NCBI RefSeq assembly: GCF_000302535.1
Contig: NC_018708.1
Location: 868,001 to 932,000 of the forward strand
Direction of reading: 5' to 3'
Origin: Acidovorax sp. KKS102
GTDB taxonomy: Bacteria; Pseudomonadota; Gammaproteobacteria; Burkholderiales; Burkholderiaceae_C
Length of the DNA: 64,000 bases
The notes beneath the pieces are model-generated. The model did not search any database. It saw only the letters and a list, made by a program, of their open reading frames with translations, and had not been told where the DNA came from. The translations under genes and the position numbers were made by a program. Shown here one piece after another: positions 52,992 through 63,411 of the stretch (the stretch's first letter is position 1; each line of letters starts with the position of its first letter).

Positions 52992-54449
52992 ATGACCAAC
53001 AGTACCGGCAGCGCGGCCCATGTGGCGGGGCTGATGCCCGGCGATGCATCCAACACGCTCGCCAATGAAGATCTGCTCCCCACCACCGCCGCGCAGCGAC
53101 ACTGGACGTGGAAGGACTTTGCCGCACTCTGGGTGGGCATGGTCGTGTGTGTGCCCACCTACACCATGGCCAGCTCCATGCTGGACCAGGGCTTCACCTG
53201 GCAGATGGCGGTGTGGCTGGTGTTCCTGGCCAACTGCATCGTGCTGGTGCCCATGGTGCTCATCGGGCGCGTGGGGCCCCGGTACGGCGTGCCGTTCCCG
53301 GTGCTGGCGCGTGCATCGTTTGGCGTGAAAGGCGCCAACCTGCCCGCCGTGCTGCGCGGGCTGGTGGCATGTGGCTGGTTCTCCATCAACTGCTACTTTG
53401 GCGCGCTGGCGCTGCATGGGTTCCTCAACATCCTGGGGATGGGGCTCGCGGGCCCCGCTGACGGGCAGACCATCAGCACCTCGCAGTTCATGTGCTTCCT
53501 GGCGTTCTGGGCGGTGCACATCTGGTTCATCTGGAAGGGGCCTGAATCGATCCGAATGCTGGAGGTGATTGCGGCGCCGCTGATGATCATTGCGTCCATC
53601 GCACTGGTTGTGGTGCTGATGATGAAGGTGCCCTCGGGCCAGCTCTTCAACCTGCCCGCCAAGGTGGTCGAAGGCGGCCCCAAGACCTGGGCGGCGCTCA
53701 CGGGTCTGGTCGGCTTCTGGGCCACGCTGGCGCTCAACATTCCGGACTTCACCCGCTTTGCCAAATCGCAGAAGGACCAGGTGGTGGGCCAGGCCATCGG
53801 CCTGCCCATTCCCATGGCGCTGTTCTCCATGGTGGGCGTGATCGGTTTCTCGGCCTCGGCCATCCTGTACGGCAAGGCCCAGCTGTTCCCTGATGGTCTG
53901 CTCACGCAGATGGGCAGCGTGGCCGCAGGCCTGGGTCTGCTGGTGATCTTGCTCGCCAACCTCACGACCAACGTGGCCGCCAACCTGGTGTCGCCGTCGT
54001 ATGACTTCAGCCAGTGTGCGCCGTCCAAGATCAGCTTCCGCATGGGCGGCCTGATCGCTGCGGGCATCGGCCTGCTGTTCATGCCCTGGAAGCTGCTGGC
54101 CACATCGGGCGGCTACCTGTTCACCTGGCTGGGCGGCTACGGCACGCTGCTGGGCGCCATTGCGGGCATCCTGCTGGTGGACTACTACCTGGTGCGCAAG
54201 AGCGAACTGAAGGTGGACGACCTGTACCGCCGTGGCGGTGAATATGAGTACAGCAACGGCTGGAACCTGCAAGCCCTGATCGCGTTTGCACTGGGCGTGC
54301 TGCCCTGCCTGCCCGGCTACCTGGCAGTGTCGGGAGTGGTGGACAAGGCGGGCATGCCTGCCATCTGGCTGTCGTTGTTCGACTCGGGCTGGTTCTTCAG
54401 CCTGGCAGTGGCCGGCACCTACTACTACCTGACGGCCAAGAAGAAGTGA
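52992..54449 (+). CDS. NCS1-family nucleobase/hydantoin transporter
   Basis: A 485-aa cation-coupled transporter with about 12 membrane helices. Typical parts are WKDFAALWVGMVVCVPTYTM in helix 1, GPRYGVPFPVLARASFGVKG, CGWFSINCYFGALALHGFLN, and LALNIPDFTRFAKSQKDQVV. The start is ATG 52992, with AGGAG upstream. Its neighbours imply uptake of uracil, thymine, dihydropyrimidine or hydantoin. A rho-independent terminator follows. Confidence 0.92.
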   Translation: MTNSTGSAAHVAGLMPGDASNTLANEDLLPTTAAQRHWTWKDFAALWVGMVVCVPTYTMASSMLDQGFTWQMAVWLVFLANCIVLVPMVLIGRVGPRYGVPFPVLARASFGVKGANLPAVLRGLVACGWFSINCYFGALALHGFLNILGMGLAGPADGQTISTSQFMCFLAFWAVHIWFIWKGPESIRMLEVIAAPLMIIASIALVVVLMMKVPSGQLFNLPAKVVEGGPKTWAALTGLVGFWATLALNIPDFTRFAKSQKDQVVGQAIGLPIPMALFSMVGVIGFSASAILYGKAQLFPDGLLTQMGSVAAGLGLLVILLANLTTNVAANLVSPSYDFSQCAPSKISFRMGGLIAAGIGLLFMPWKLLATSGGYLFTWLGGYGTLLGAIAGILLVDYYLVRKSELKVDDLYRRGGEYEYSNGWNLQALIAFALGVLPCLPGYLAVSGVVDKAGMPAIWLSLFDSGWFFSLAVAGTYYYLTAKKK

Positions 54450-54455
54450 TGCCCC

Positions 54456-54498
54456 GGACCCTGCCTGGGCCTGGTGCCGGTGCAGGGTCCGTTTTTTT
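54456..54498 (+). terminator. rho-independent terminator after the transporter gene
   Basis: GGACCCTGC (54456) pairs with GCAGGGTCC (54482-54490) and is followed by seven Ts. It lies 30 bp before the ribosome-binding site of the dihydropyrimidinase gene, so it may reduce rather than abolish expression of the later genes. Confidence 0.8.
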
Positions 54499-54518
54499 GA
54501 ATTGATCCGTATCCCTGA

Positions 54519-55982
<1,464 letters not shown>

Positions 55983-56008
55983 CCGCTGCAATGCATCTGG
56001 AGAACACC

Positions 56009-57265
56009 ATGGATACCAAAGTCAAACCCAACATCGAAAACCTGCGCATCAACGGCCAGCGCCTGTGGGATTCGCTCATGGAGCTGGCCCAGATCGGCGC
56101 CACCCCCAAGGGCGGCGTGTGCCGCCTCACCCTCACCGACCTGGACAAGCAGGGCCGTGACCTCGTCACCCGCTGGGCGCGCGAGGCGGGCATGACGGTG
56201 ACCATCGACAAGATCGGCAACGGCTTCATGCGCCGCCCCGGCCGCAACAACAGCCTGCCGCCCATCATGACCGGTAGCCACATCGACACCCAGCCTACGG
56301 GCGGCAAGTTCGACGGCAACTACGGCGTGCTGGCGGGCATCGAGGTGGTGCGCACGCTCAATGACCACGGCATCGAGACCGAGGCGCCCATTGAGGTGGC
56401 GTTCTGGACCAACGAAGAAGGCAGCCGCTTTGTGCCGGTGATGATGGGCTCCGGCGTGTTCGCCAAGGCCTTCACGCTGGAGCATGCCTATGCCGCGACC
56501 GACACCGAAGGCAAGACCGTGAAGGGCGAGCTGGAGCGCATCGGCTACATCGGCGACCAGGAGCCGGGCGACCACCCCATCGGCGCGTACTTCGAGACCC
56601 ACATCGAACAAGGCCCCGTGCTGGAAGACAACGACAAAACCATCGGCGTGGTCAGCGGCGTGCTGGGCATCCGCTGGTTTGACTGCACTGTGACCGGTAT
56701 GGAGGCCCACGCCGGCCCCACACCCATGGCCCTGCGCAAGGACGCCCTGCTGGCCGCCACGCGCATCATGCAGGACGTGGTGGCGGCAGCCCACCGCCAC
56801 CCGCCGCATGGCCGGGGCACCGTGGGCATGGTGCAGGTGTTCCCCAACAGCCGCAACGTGATTCCGGGCCGGGTGAAGTTCAGCATCGACCTGCGTAACA
56901 GCACGGACGCACTGGTGGACGCCATGGCTGCCGAGGTCAAGGCCTTTGCCGACCAGGTGGCCAAGGAGCACGGCGTGCAGGTGCACATCGAGATGGTGTC
57001 CAGCTACCCCGCGCAGCTCTTCCAGCCCGAGTGCGTGGAGGCCGTGGGCCGCGCCGCTGCCAAGCTGGGCTACAGCCACATGCCCGCCGTCTCGGGTGCA
57101 GGGCACGATGCCGTCTACATGGCCAAGCTCGCGCCCAGCGGCATGATCTTCATCCCCTGCAAGGACGGCATCAGCCACAACGAGATCGAGGATGCGAAAC
57201 CCGAGCACATCGAGGCGGGGTGCAATGTGCTGCTGCACGCCATGCTGGAGCGCGCAGGGACCTAG
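56009..57265 (+). CDS. M20-family N-carbamoyl-amino-acid hydrolase (beta-ureidopropionase type)
   Basis: A 418-aa zinc hydrolase of the allantoate amidohydrolase/HyuC group. Metal-site motifs are TGSHIDTQPTGGKFDGNYG, TNEEGSRF and ETHIEQGP. FDCTVTGMEAHAGPTPMALR is the lid domain and GAGHDAVYMAKLAPSGMIF lies near the end. ATG 56009 has GGAG seven bases upstream; ATG 55991 is also in frame. Next to dihydropyrimidinase it most likely hydrolyses N-carbamoyl-beta-alanine to beta-alanine, carbon dioxide and ammonia, completing the pathway. Confidence 0.9.
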   Translation: MDTKVKPNIENLRINGQRLWDSLMELAQIGATPKGGVCRLTLTDLDKQGRDLVTRWAREAGMTVTIDKIGNGFMRRPGRNNSLPPIMTGSHIDTQPTGGKFDGNYGVLAGIEVVRTLNDHGIETEAPIEVAFWTNEEGSRFVPVMMGSGVFAKAFTLEHAYAATDTEGKTVKGELERIGYIGDQEPGDHPIGAYFETHIEQGPVLEDNDKTIGVVSGVLGIRWFDCTVTGMEAHAGPTPMALRKDALLAATRIMQDVVAAAHRHPPHGRGTVGMVQVFPNSRNVIPGRVKFSIDLRNSTDALVDAMAAEVKAFADQVAKEHGVQVHIEMVSSYPAQLFQPECVEAVGRAAAKLGYSHMPAVSGAGHDAVYMAKLAPSGMIFIPCKDGISHNEIEDAKPEHIEAGCNVLLHAMLERAGT

Positions 57266-57322
57266 TGCTATAGAAAATATAGCTGCTTGGGCATGATTCT
57301 GTAGCGCTTGCACCCGTTTTTC
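57266..57322 (+). repeat. family A intergenic repeat, copy 9
   Basis: TGCTATAgaaaaTATAGCTG, then CTTGGGCATGATTCTGTAGC and GCTTGCACCCGTTTTT. It starts directly after the hydrolase stop codon and lies between two convergent genes. It is very like copy 1 and has a terminal T-run. Confidence 0.75.
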
Positions 57323-57342
57323 TACCAAACGGGTGGAGCGGT

Positions 57343-58380
57343 TCAGTCCAGCCTCGTCAGACCCAGAAAGTGGTCCAGCATGTGGAAGTGGTCTTCAAAG
57401 AATTCCTCTTCCATGCCTGCCAGCTGGTCGATGCGCGTCCACTGCACCAGCGCGGCATCGTCGTCGGCCTGCACCACCGGGAAGGGCGCATCGCCCAGGT
57501 CGAAGTAATGCGCATGCGTAATGGTGCGGCCGCGCTGGCTGCGGTCGGGGTGGTCGAACACGGCCACCGACTGCAGCGCGGCGCGCATGGTGGCCTCGGG
57601 CAGGTGGCAGTTGGTTTCTTCCACCAGCTCGCGCAGGCAGGACTGCCACACGGTTTCGCGCTGCTCGATGAAGCCGCCGGGCACGGCCAGCTGGCCCTTG
57701 CCGGGCGCGTGGGCGCGGCGGATGAGCAGCACCTGGTCCTGGCAGCGCAGTACGGCGTCCACCGTTACGAACACGGGCGGGTAGGGCGCAGCAGACCAGG
57801 CCTGGCGGTAGCCGCGCAGCATGCGCCATTCCTCCTGCAACGCGGCGTAGTGCGGCGTATGCACAAAAGCCTGCAGCTGGGCCAGCGTGCTCGCCGGGAT
57901 TTGCGCGGCCAGTGGCGCCAGGGCTTGGTCCACCGTGTCGGCCGTGGCGCCAAAGTAAGCGTCGCGGATGGTGGTGGCGTCCATGCTGCCCTGGCGGGGC
58001 AGGTCGATCAGCGCCCAGCTAGGGAAGGCGCGAAGGTAGCTGCTGGTCGCGTCCTTGAAATGGCCCACCAGCGCGATGCGGTCGCCGGGCTGCGTGTGCC
58101 GCGCCACGCTGCGGTGCACGGCCTGCACCCACACGGCTTCGTTGTAGTAGTCGCGCACGGGCAGCACGCGCACACGGTTGCGGTCGGACGGGGGCAGTGC
58201 ATCACGCAGCATGGCCTCGCGCTCTGCCCAGGTGAAGGGGTTCTTGGGCGAGCGGGCCTGCCAGGCCGAGCCCACCACCACAATGACCTGGGGCGCCATG
58301 CGCAGGGCCTCGTGCAGCAGGGCGAGGTGGCCGCTGTGCACAGGTTCAAAGCGGCCGATGAGGAGGGCGGTGTCGTACAT
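57343..58380 (-). CDS. nadM: bifunctional NMN adenylyltransferase / Nudix hydrolase (NadM-Nudix)
   Basis: A 345-aa fusion. The N-terminal nucleotidyltransferase (about 1-170) has LIGRFEPVHSGHLALL with the HxGH motif and SMDATTIRDAYF, the NadM-type C-motif. The C-terminal Nudix domain has GGFIEQRETVWQSCLRELVE followed by ET, so the catalytic Nudix box is intact. The protein makes NAD+ from NMN and hydrolyses ADP-ribose. ATG 58380 is preferred over an upstream in-frame start that falls in repeat sequence. It belongs with the other NAD genes but is set apart by two repeats. Confidence 0.93.
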   Translation of the reverse strand: MYDTALLIGRFEPVHSGHLALLHEALRMAPQVIVVVGSAWQARSPKNPFTWAEREAMLRDALPPSDRNRVRVLPVRDYYNEAVWVQAVHRSVARHTQPGDRIALVGHFKDATSSYLRAFPSWALIDLPRQGSMDATTIRDAYFGATADTVDQALAPLAAQIPASTLAQLQAFVHTPHYAALQEEWRMLRGYRQAWSAAPYPPVFVTVDAVLRCQDQVLLIRRAHAPGKGQLAVPGGFIEQRETVWQSCLRELVEETNCHLPEATMRAALQSVAVFDHPDRSQRGRTITHAHYFDLGDAPFPVVQADDDAALVQWTRIDQLAGMEEEFFEDHFHMLDHFLGLTRLD

Positions 58381-58429
58381 GGGTCTCCAGAATTTTGAGG
58401 TTTTTGGCCTCTTGCGCTCGTCCATCATG

Positions 58430-58454
58430 CGCTTATAGCTACGATTTTAGTAGT
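58430..58454. repeat. partial family A-like sequence
   Basis: GCGCTTATAGCTACGATTTT holds an AGCGC half and an ATAGCTA word, as in family A, but the full palindrome is missing. It may be a decayed copy, upstream of nadM. Confidence 0.35.
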
Positions 58455-58459
58455 GATTC

Positions 58460-58607
58460 CCTTTGGGGAATGGGCCGCGCCGCTGGGTACCGGCGCGGCC
58501 CTCGCCAGGGGGCGCCGCGCAAGGGCCGCCCCGCCGCGCTGGCGTCGTCCCCCTTCCCAGGCGCAGCGTGAGAGAAGGGGGAAGCCGCGAAGCGGCTCAG
58601 GGGGTTG
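58460..58607 (-). repeat. family B GC-rich repeat, copy 3
   Basis: On the minus strand it begins directly after the nadE stop with CAACCCCCTGAGCCGCTTCG, then CGGCTTCCCCC, GGGGGACGACGCCAGCGCGG and CGGGGCGGCCCTTGCGCGG. Very close to copy 1, with the same position relative to the upstream gene. Confidence 0.75.
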
Positions 58608-60308
58608 TCACACATACCTTGCGGCGATGGGCATCTGCCGACCGCTGCCAAATGCGCGTGGCCGCACACGCAGGATGGGCGGGGCCTGGCGGCGTTTGTA
58701 CTCGTTGCGCGCCACCATCATGCGCACCCGCTGCACCAGGGCGCGGCCTGCGCCGTCGGTCTGCAGCTGCGCCACGAACGCCTGTGCGGCGGCCAATTCG
58801 GGGGCCGACAGGCGCTCGCCTTCGATGAGCAGCTTGAGCACTTCGTCCAGCACGGGGTAGGGCGGCAGGCTGTCCACGTCGCGCTGGCCTGGGGCCAGTT
58901 CGGCCGACGGCTCCTTGTCGATGATGACTTGCGGGATCAGCTCGCGCCCCGCTTGTTCGTTGACATGGCGCGAGAGGGCAAACACCTCGGTCTTGTAGAG
59001 GTCGCCAATCAACCCCAGGCCGCCGTTGGTGTCGCCATACAGCGTGCAGTAGCCCACCGAGATTTCGCTCTTGTTGCCCGTGGTCAGCAGCAGGTGGCCG
59101 AAGGCGTTGGAGTATTCCATCAGCACCGTGCCACGGATGCGGGCCTGTAGGTTTTCGAGCGGCAGGCCAGAGAGCGGCTGGCCGAAGCTGCCCTCGAACT
59201 GCTTTGCGTAGCCTGCTACCAGCTCGGCAATCGGGTGGGTGTGCAACTGCACGCCCAGGTTCTGGCACAGCGCCACCGAGTCATCGACCGAGCCGCTGCT
59301 GGAGTAGCGCGAGGGCATGGTCACGCCCACCACGTTCTCGGGTCCGAGTGCTTGCGCCGCCAGTGCCAGCGTGAGTGCGCTGTCGATGCCGCCCGAGCTG
59401 CCCACCACCACCTGCTTGAAGCCGCAGCGCCGTGCGTAGTCCTTGAGGCCCAGCAGGATCTGCTGGCGGTAGAACTCCATGGTGGGGAGGCCCTCGGCGG
59501 GCACGCGCGCTGGCGCCTGGCCGTCGGCGGTGAGGAAGTGGCAGTTGTCAAACCGCAGCGTGCGCAGGTCCTCCACAAAACGCGGCGCCTCGAACACGAT
59601 GCCTGCCTCGGGCTCGGCCGCGAACGACGCGCCGTCGTACACCACCTGGTCGTGTCCGCCGACCTGGTTCACGTACAGGATGGGCAGGCCGTGGCGGCGT
59701 GATGAGCCACCAAAGATCTGGTGGCGCTGCTCGCGCTTGCCCACGTGGCTGGGGCTGGCGTTGATGCTAATGACCAGATCGGGCGCAGCGTCGCGCAGGC
59801 GCTCGAAGGGGTTGGTGGCGTAGTCGGCGCCGTGGTCGTTCCAGCCGTCCTCGCACACCAGCAGGCCCACCTGTGTGCCGCCAATGCGCAGCACCTTGGC
59901 CACGTCCGGGCCGGGCTCGAAGTGGCGGCGTTCGTCAAAGATGTTGTAGGTGGGCAGCAGCTGCTTGGCGTATTGCAGGCGCACGGTGCCGCCCTGCAGC
60001 ACCAGCAGGCTGTTGTGCAGGCGCTTGCCCGGGCCTGTGGCGGGCGTGGGCGCGCCCACCACCCAGTGCAGCGCGGGCAGCTCGGCCGATGCCTTCTGCA
60101 ACGCCGCCAGGCCGTCTTGCACTCGTTGCAGGAAGGGCGGCTCGTCCAGCATGTCACCGGGGTAGTAGCCGCACAGCGCGAGTTCGCTGAACACGATGAG
60201 GTCGGACTGCTCGCGGGAGGCCTGCTGGGCGGCAGCCACCATGCGGGCCACGTTACCTTCGATGTCGCCGACGGTGAGGTTGAGCTGGGCGATGGTGATG
60301 CGGAGCAT
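58608..60308 (-). CDS. nadE: glutamine-dependent NAD+ synthetase
   Basis: A 566-aa two-domain enzyme. The N-terminal nitrilase-type amidase has the catalytic triad E42 (FSELALCGY), K115 (YAKQLLPTYN) and C152 (VCEDGW). The C-terminal synthetase has the ATP loop VVVGSSGGIDSALTLALA (near residue 300) and LLTTGNKSEISVGYCTLYGD. It converts nicotinate adenine dinucleotide to NAD+ with glutamine as ammonia source. It is the last gene of pncA-pncB-nadE and begins four bases after pncB. Confidence 0.96.
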   Translation of the reverse strand: MLRITIAQLNLTVGDIEGNVARMVAAAQQASREQSDLIVFSELALCGYYPGDMLDEPPFLQRVQDGLAALQKASAELPALHWVVGAPTPATGPGKRLHNSLLVLQGGTVRLQYAKQLLPTYNIFDERRHFEPGPDVAKVLRIGGTQVGLLVCEDGWNDHGADYATNPFERLRDAAPDLVISINASPSHVGKREQRHQIFGGSSRRHGLPILYVNQVGGHDQVVYDGASFAAEPEAGIVFEAPRFVEDLRTLRFDNCHFLTADGQAPARVPAEGLPTMEFYRQQILLGLKDYARRCGFKQVVVGSSGGIDSALTLALAAQALGPENVVGVTMPSRYSSSGSVDDSVALCQNLGVQLHTHPIAELVAGYAKQFEGSFGQPLSGLPLENLQARIRGTVLMEYSNAFGHLLLTTGNKSEISVGYCTLYGDTNGGLGLIGDLYKTEVFALSRHVNEQAGRELIPQVIIDKEPSAELAPGQRDVDSLPPYPVLDEVLKLLIEGERLSAPELAAAQAFVAQLQTDGAGRALVQRVRMMVARNEYKRRQAPPILRVRPRAFGSGRQMPIAARYV

Positions 60309-60312
60309 GGTG

Positions 60313-61512
60313 TCAGTCCTTCACGTTGAAGACTTGGCGCAAGTAAGCGAGGTAGGTTTCATCGTCACACAGCGTCTTGCCCGGTGTGTCCGACAGCTTG
60401 GCCACCGGCTGCCCGTTGGCGCGCACCAGCTTCATCACGATGTTGAGCGGCTTCATCTCCGGTGCATCCCCCATGTCGTTGGTGAGGTGGGTGCCAATGC
60501 CAAAGCCCAGCTGCGTGCGGTCGCCAAAGTGGCGGTACAGCGCCAGCGCCTTGGTCAGTGTGAGGCCGTCGGAGAACACCAGCCGCTTGGTGTGCGCGTC
60601 GATGCGCAGTTTGGCGTAGTGCGCCAGCGCCTTCTCGCCCCAGGCCACCGGGTCGCCCGAGTCGTGCCGCAGGCCGTCGAACAGCTTGGCGAAGTACAAG
60701 TCAAAGTCGGCCAGGAAGGCGTCCATGCCCACGGTGTCGGTCAGCGCAATGCCCAGGTCACCCCGGTACTCCTGCACCCAGTCTTCGAGCGCCGCCTTTT
60801 GAAAGTCGCGCAGGCGCACGCCCAGTGCCTGGTAGCTTTGCAGGTACTCGTGCGCCATGGTGCCGATGGGCACCAGGTTCAGGTCGCGCGCCAGCAGCAC
60901 GTTGCTGGTGCCCTTGAACCACTGCGGTGCCTGCGTGGCAAAGGTCTGCACCACCTCGCGCTGCCAGGCGCCGCTGTTGCGGCGTCGCAGGCCAAAGTCG
61001 AACAGCTCGAAGGGGTGGCGCAGCGTGGCCTGCTGCGCCAGGTCCTGCAGCTGCTGCACCTTGGTCGCCAGCCGCTCGCGGCCGCTGGCCAGGGCGGCAG
61101 GGGCATCGAAGCGGCGGAAGTACAGCTCGTTCACGATGGCCAGCACAAAGATCTCAAAGCCCATCACATGCACCTGCGGGCCGTGGGCCACGATGTGCAG
61201 CTGATCGCCCTGCGCCCAGGCGCGGATGAAGCTGCGCTGGAACTGGAAGATGCGCAGAAAGTCGATGAAATCACTCTTGATGAACCGCAGGCCGCCCAGG
61301 TAGGCCAGCTCGTCTTCGCTGAAGCGCAGGGTGCACAGGTGGTCCAGCGCGGCGTTCACCTCGGGCAACAGCTCGGCCAGCGGGTAAATCGGCTGGTTGC
61401 GGCAGACGAAGCGGTATTCGCTCTGCGTCTGTGGATGCCGGTGCAGCAGCGCCTGCCACATGGTGAACTTGTAGAGGTCGGTGTCGAGCAGGCTGGTGAT
61501 GACGGGGGCCAT
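60313..61512 (-). CDS. pncB: nicotinate phosphoribosyltransferase
   Basis: A 399-aa enzyme that makes nicotinate mononucleotide from nicotinate, PRPP and ATP. Conserved parts are [20 protein letters not shown] at the start, EFDFG-type region [40 protein letters not shown] (with the phosphorylated histidine expected in this type) and [21 protein letters not shown] precedes ATG 61512. Middle gene of the nicotinamide salvage operon. Confidence 0.96.
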   Translation of the reverse strand: MAPVITSLLDTDLYKFTMWQALLHRHPQTQSEYRFVCRNQPIYPLAELLPEVNAALDHLCTLRFSEDELAYLGGLRFIKSDFIDFLRIFQFQRSFIRAWAQGDQLHIVAHGPQVHVMGFEIFVLAIVNELYFRRFDAPAALASGRERLATKVQQLQDLAQQATLRHPFELFDFGLRRRNSGAWQREVVQTFATQAPQWFKGTSNVLLARDLNLVPIGTMAHEYLQSYQALGVRLRDFQKAALEDWVQEYRGDLGIALTDTVGMDAFLADFDLYFAKLFDGLRHDSGDPVAWGEKALAHYAKLRIDAHTKRLVFSDGLTLTKALALYRHFGDRTQLGFGIGTHLTNDMGDAPEMKPLNIVMKLVRANGQPVAKLSDTPGKTLCDDETYLAYLRQVFNVKD

Positions 61513-61528
61513 GATTTGCTCCTGAATG

Positions 61529-61557
61529 AATAGCTGCCGGGGTAAGAAGTAAAAGCG
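61529..61557 (-). repeat. weak family A-like sequence in the pncA-pncB spacer
   Basis: AATAGCTGCC and AAAAGCGCTA flank a short A/G-rich stretch. Only the conserved words of family A remain, so this may be a truncated copy or chance. Confidence 0.3.
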
Positions 61558-62400
61558 CTACAGGCTGATTTCGCTCATGGATGCCAGCTGCGCCCCGGCC
61601 TTGCGCATCCCGTCCAGAAACGCCTGTTGCTGCGCTTCAAATCCCGCCACGGGGCTCATGCCGTCCGTCAGCAGCACGATGCGGCTGGCCTGCCAGCCGG
61701 GCACCAGGCGGGGCAGGTGCTGCACGATGTGCTCGGTGGTCGAGCGCACGCAGTGGCTGCTGGCCTCGCCCGCAATCAACAGCACATCGGCCTGGCCCAG
61801 CGACTGCAGCAGGACGGTGTTGAGCGCTGTGCTGGTGTCGTCCGCATCGGGCACCTCGGCCTCGATGGCGCTGTAGTGCTCCGTCCAGGGGTTGGTGCCC
61901 TTGAACACATTGCGCACCGCGCGCTGGCGCTGCAGCTGCCAGTCGCCACAGGCGGCCAGCACATCGGCGTGGATGCCGTGGCCCCAGCTGCCCACCTCGC
62001 AGTGCACGGGCCAGACCATGAGCGTGTAGCGGCCCTGGGCTTCGAGTGCGTCCAGGTAGGCCAGCGTGCGGGGCAGGGCGGCCACATCGCGCGGCGCGAA
62101 GTCGCCTGCACGCACCTGGGCGGCGGTGATGGGGGTGAAGGGCGCCACATCGGTCCCCGCGCCGGTCTGCCAGAAGCCCGGGTGGGCGATGTCAAAACGC
62201 TGGTGCGAATCGAGCGTGACGGTGATGGCGTCGATCTGGCCGCCCCGTGCCCGGATGAAGTCCGCCAGGCGCTGCATGTCGGCGTGGGCCCCCGCCACGG
62301 GCAGGCTGGGCGCGCTGCCTGCGGGGCGGTCGCTGGCGGGCAGGTCGCAGAAATCGTTTTGGGGGTCGATCACCAGAAGCTGGGTGGTACACGTGGCCAT
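61558..62400 (-). CDS. pncA: nicotinamidase (cysteine hydrolase family)
   Basis: A 280-aa isochorismatase-fold amidase, longer than E. coli PncA (about 213 aa). The catalytic D12 lies in LLVIDPQNDF, the metal-site histidine in TLDSHQRFDIAH, and the nucleophile cysteine in IAGEASSHCVRSTTEH; WPVHCEVGSWGHGIH is the second active-site stretch. It converts nicotinamide to nicotinate, the first salvage step. It heads the operon and faces nrtR across a gap with two NrtR-like boxes. Confidence 0.9.
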   Translation of the reverse strand: MATCTTQLLVIDPQNDFCDLPASDRPAGSAPSLPVAGAHADMQRLADFIRARGGQIDAITVTLDSHQRFDIAHPGFWQTGAGTDVAPFTPITAAQVRAGDFAPRDVAALPRTLAYLDALEAQGRYTLMVWPVHCEVGSWGHGIHADVLAACGDWQLQRQRAVRNVFKGTNPWTEHYSAIEAEVPDADDTSTALNTVLLQSLGQADVLLIAGEASSHCVRSTTEHIVQHLPRLVPGWQASRIVLLTDGMSPVAGFEAQQQAFLDGMRKAGAQLASMSEISL

Positions 62401-62442
62401 GGTCTTTCTCCTTCGCTGTGACTGCAGTTTAGGTTTGTTAGA

Positions 62443-62566
62443 TTAGTTTTGCAACTAAGTAATTTGCAAGCCAATGTTTCAGATGAGAACGGTAATGGCT
62501 GAATCGAGCTGCTTTCCTGTGGACTGGCTTGGTGGTAGCCTTGTTCGTTCAAAGTTGCAATGAACT
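62443..62566. promoter_or_regulatory. two NrtR-like operators
   Basis: TTAGTT-TTGC-AACTAA (62443-62458) is a perfect dyad 43 bp before pncA. A related word, AGTTGCAATGAACT (62553-62566), lies nine bases before the nrtR start; read on the other strand the first site shares AGTTGCAA with it. One would control the salvage operon and the other nrtR itself. Confidence 0.55.
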
Positions 62567-62574
62567 AAAGCCCC

Positions 62575-63252
62575 GTGACCACCGAGAGCATTCCCGCCGT
62601 GATCTGCACCGTAGACGTGGTGCTGCTGACCCTGGAGCAATCCACGCTGAAGGTGGCCCTGGTGCGGCGCGAGCGCGAGCCCTTTGCCCAGGCGCTGGCG
62701 CTGCCCGGCGGCTACATCCATGCGCAGGACGATGTGGACGCCCAGGCCAGCGCCGCGCGGGTGCTGCGTGACAAGGCCGGGCTCGAAAGCCCGTACCTGG
62801 AGCAATTGGCCACCTTCACCGGTGCGGTGCGCGACCCGCGCGGCTGGTCGGTGGCGGTGACCTATTGCGCCCTGGTGCCAGCCACCGTGCTGGCGCAGGC
62901 TGCGGGGCGGGTGGATCTGGTGGCGGTGGATGCGCTGCCGCCATTGCCTTTCGACCACCGCCAGATCATCGATACCGCTGTGTTGCGCGTGCGCAGTAAA
63001 AGCCAGTATTCGTCGCTGCCCGTGCACCTGTGCGCCGAGCCCTTCACGCTGCCGCAGCTGCAGGCGGTGTACGAAGCGGTGCTGGGCGAGCCGGTGAACA
63101 AGGTGAGTTTTCGCCGCAAGGTGGACGAGCTGGCCATGCTGGAGCCCGTGCCCGGCGCGCTGCAGACGGGCGGCGCCCACCGGCCCGCGCAGCTGTACCG
63201 GGTGCGCTCGGCCTATCGGCGGCAGCTGTCGCTCAGTGCACGGGGGTTGTAG
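62575..63252 (+). CDS. nrtR: NrtR, Nudix-related NAD metabolism repressor
   Basis: A 225-aa regulator with an N-terminal Nudix fold and a C-terminal winged helix (TLPQLQAVYEAVLGEPVNKV, SFRRKVDELAMLEPV). The Nudix box is degenerate: GGYIHAQDDVDAQASAARVL then RDKAGL lacks the REUxEE catalytic residues, as expected for a domain that senses ADP-ribose rather than cleaving it. The start is a GTG at 62575. It diverges from pncA-pncB-nadE, the classical NrtR target set. Confidence 0.93.
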   Translation: MTTESIPAVICTVDVVLLTLEQSTLKVALVRREREPFAQALALPGGYIHAQDDVDAQASAARVLRDKAGLESPYLEQLATFTGAVRDPRGWSVAVTYCALVPATVLAQAAGRVDLVAVDALPPLPFDHRQIIDTAVLRVRSKSQYSSLPVHLCAEPFTLPQLQAVYEAVLGEPVNKVSFRRKVDELAMLEPVPGALQTGGAHRPAQLYRVRSAYRRQLSLSARGL

Positions 63253-63411
63253 CGCGGCCTCCTCGCGCACAAAACATTGGACCGCCGCGCCCAAATCTGG
63301 CACAAACGCAAACTTTGTGTTCCACGAACGGTGGTCGCGCGCGGTCGGGTGCTCCGGCGCCAGGACTGCCTCATTGAAATACCAGCCCTGCGCCGGACCT
63401 GAGGGAGAACC

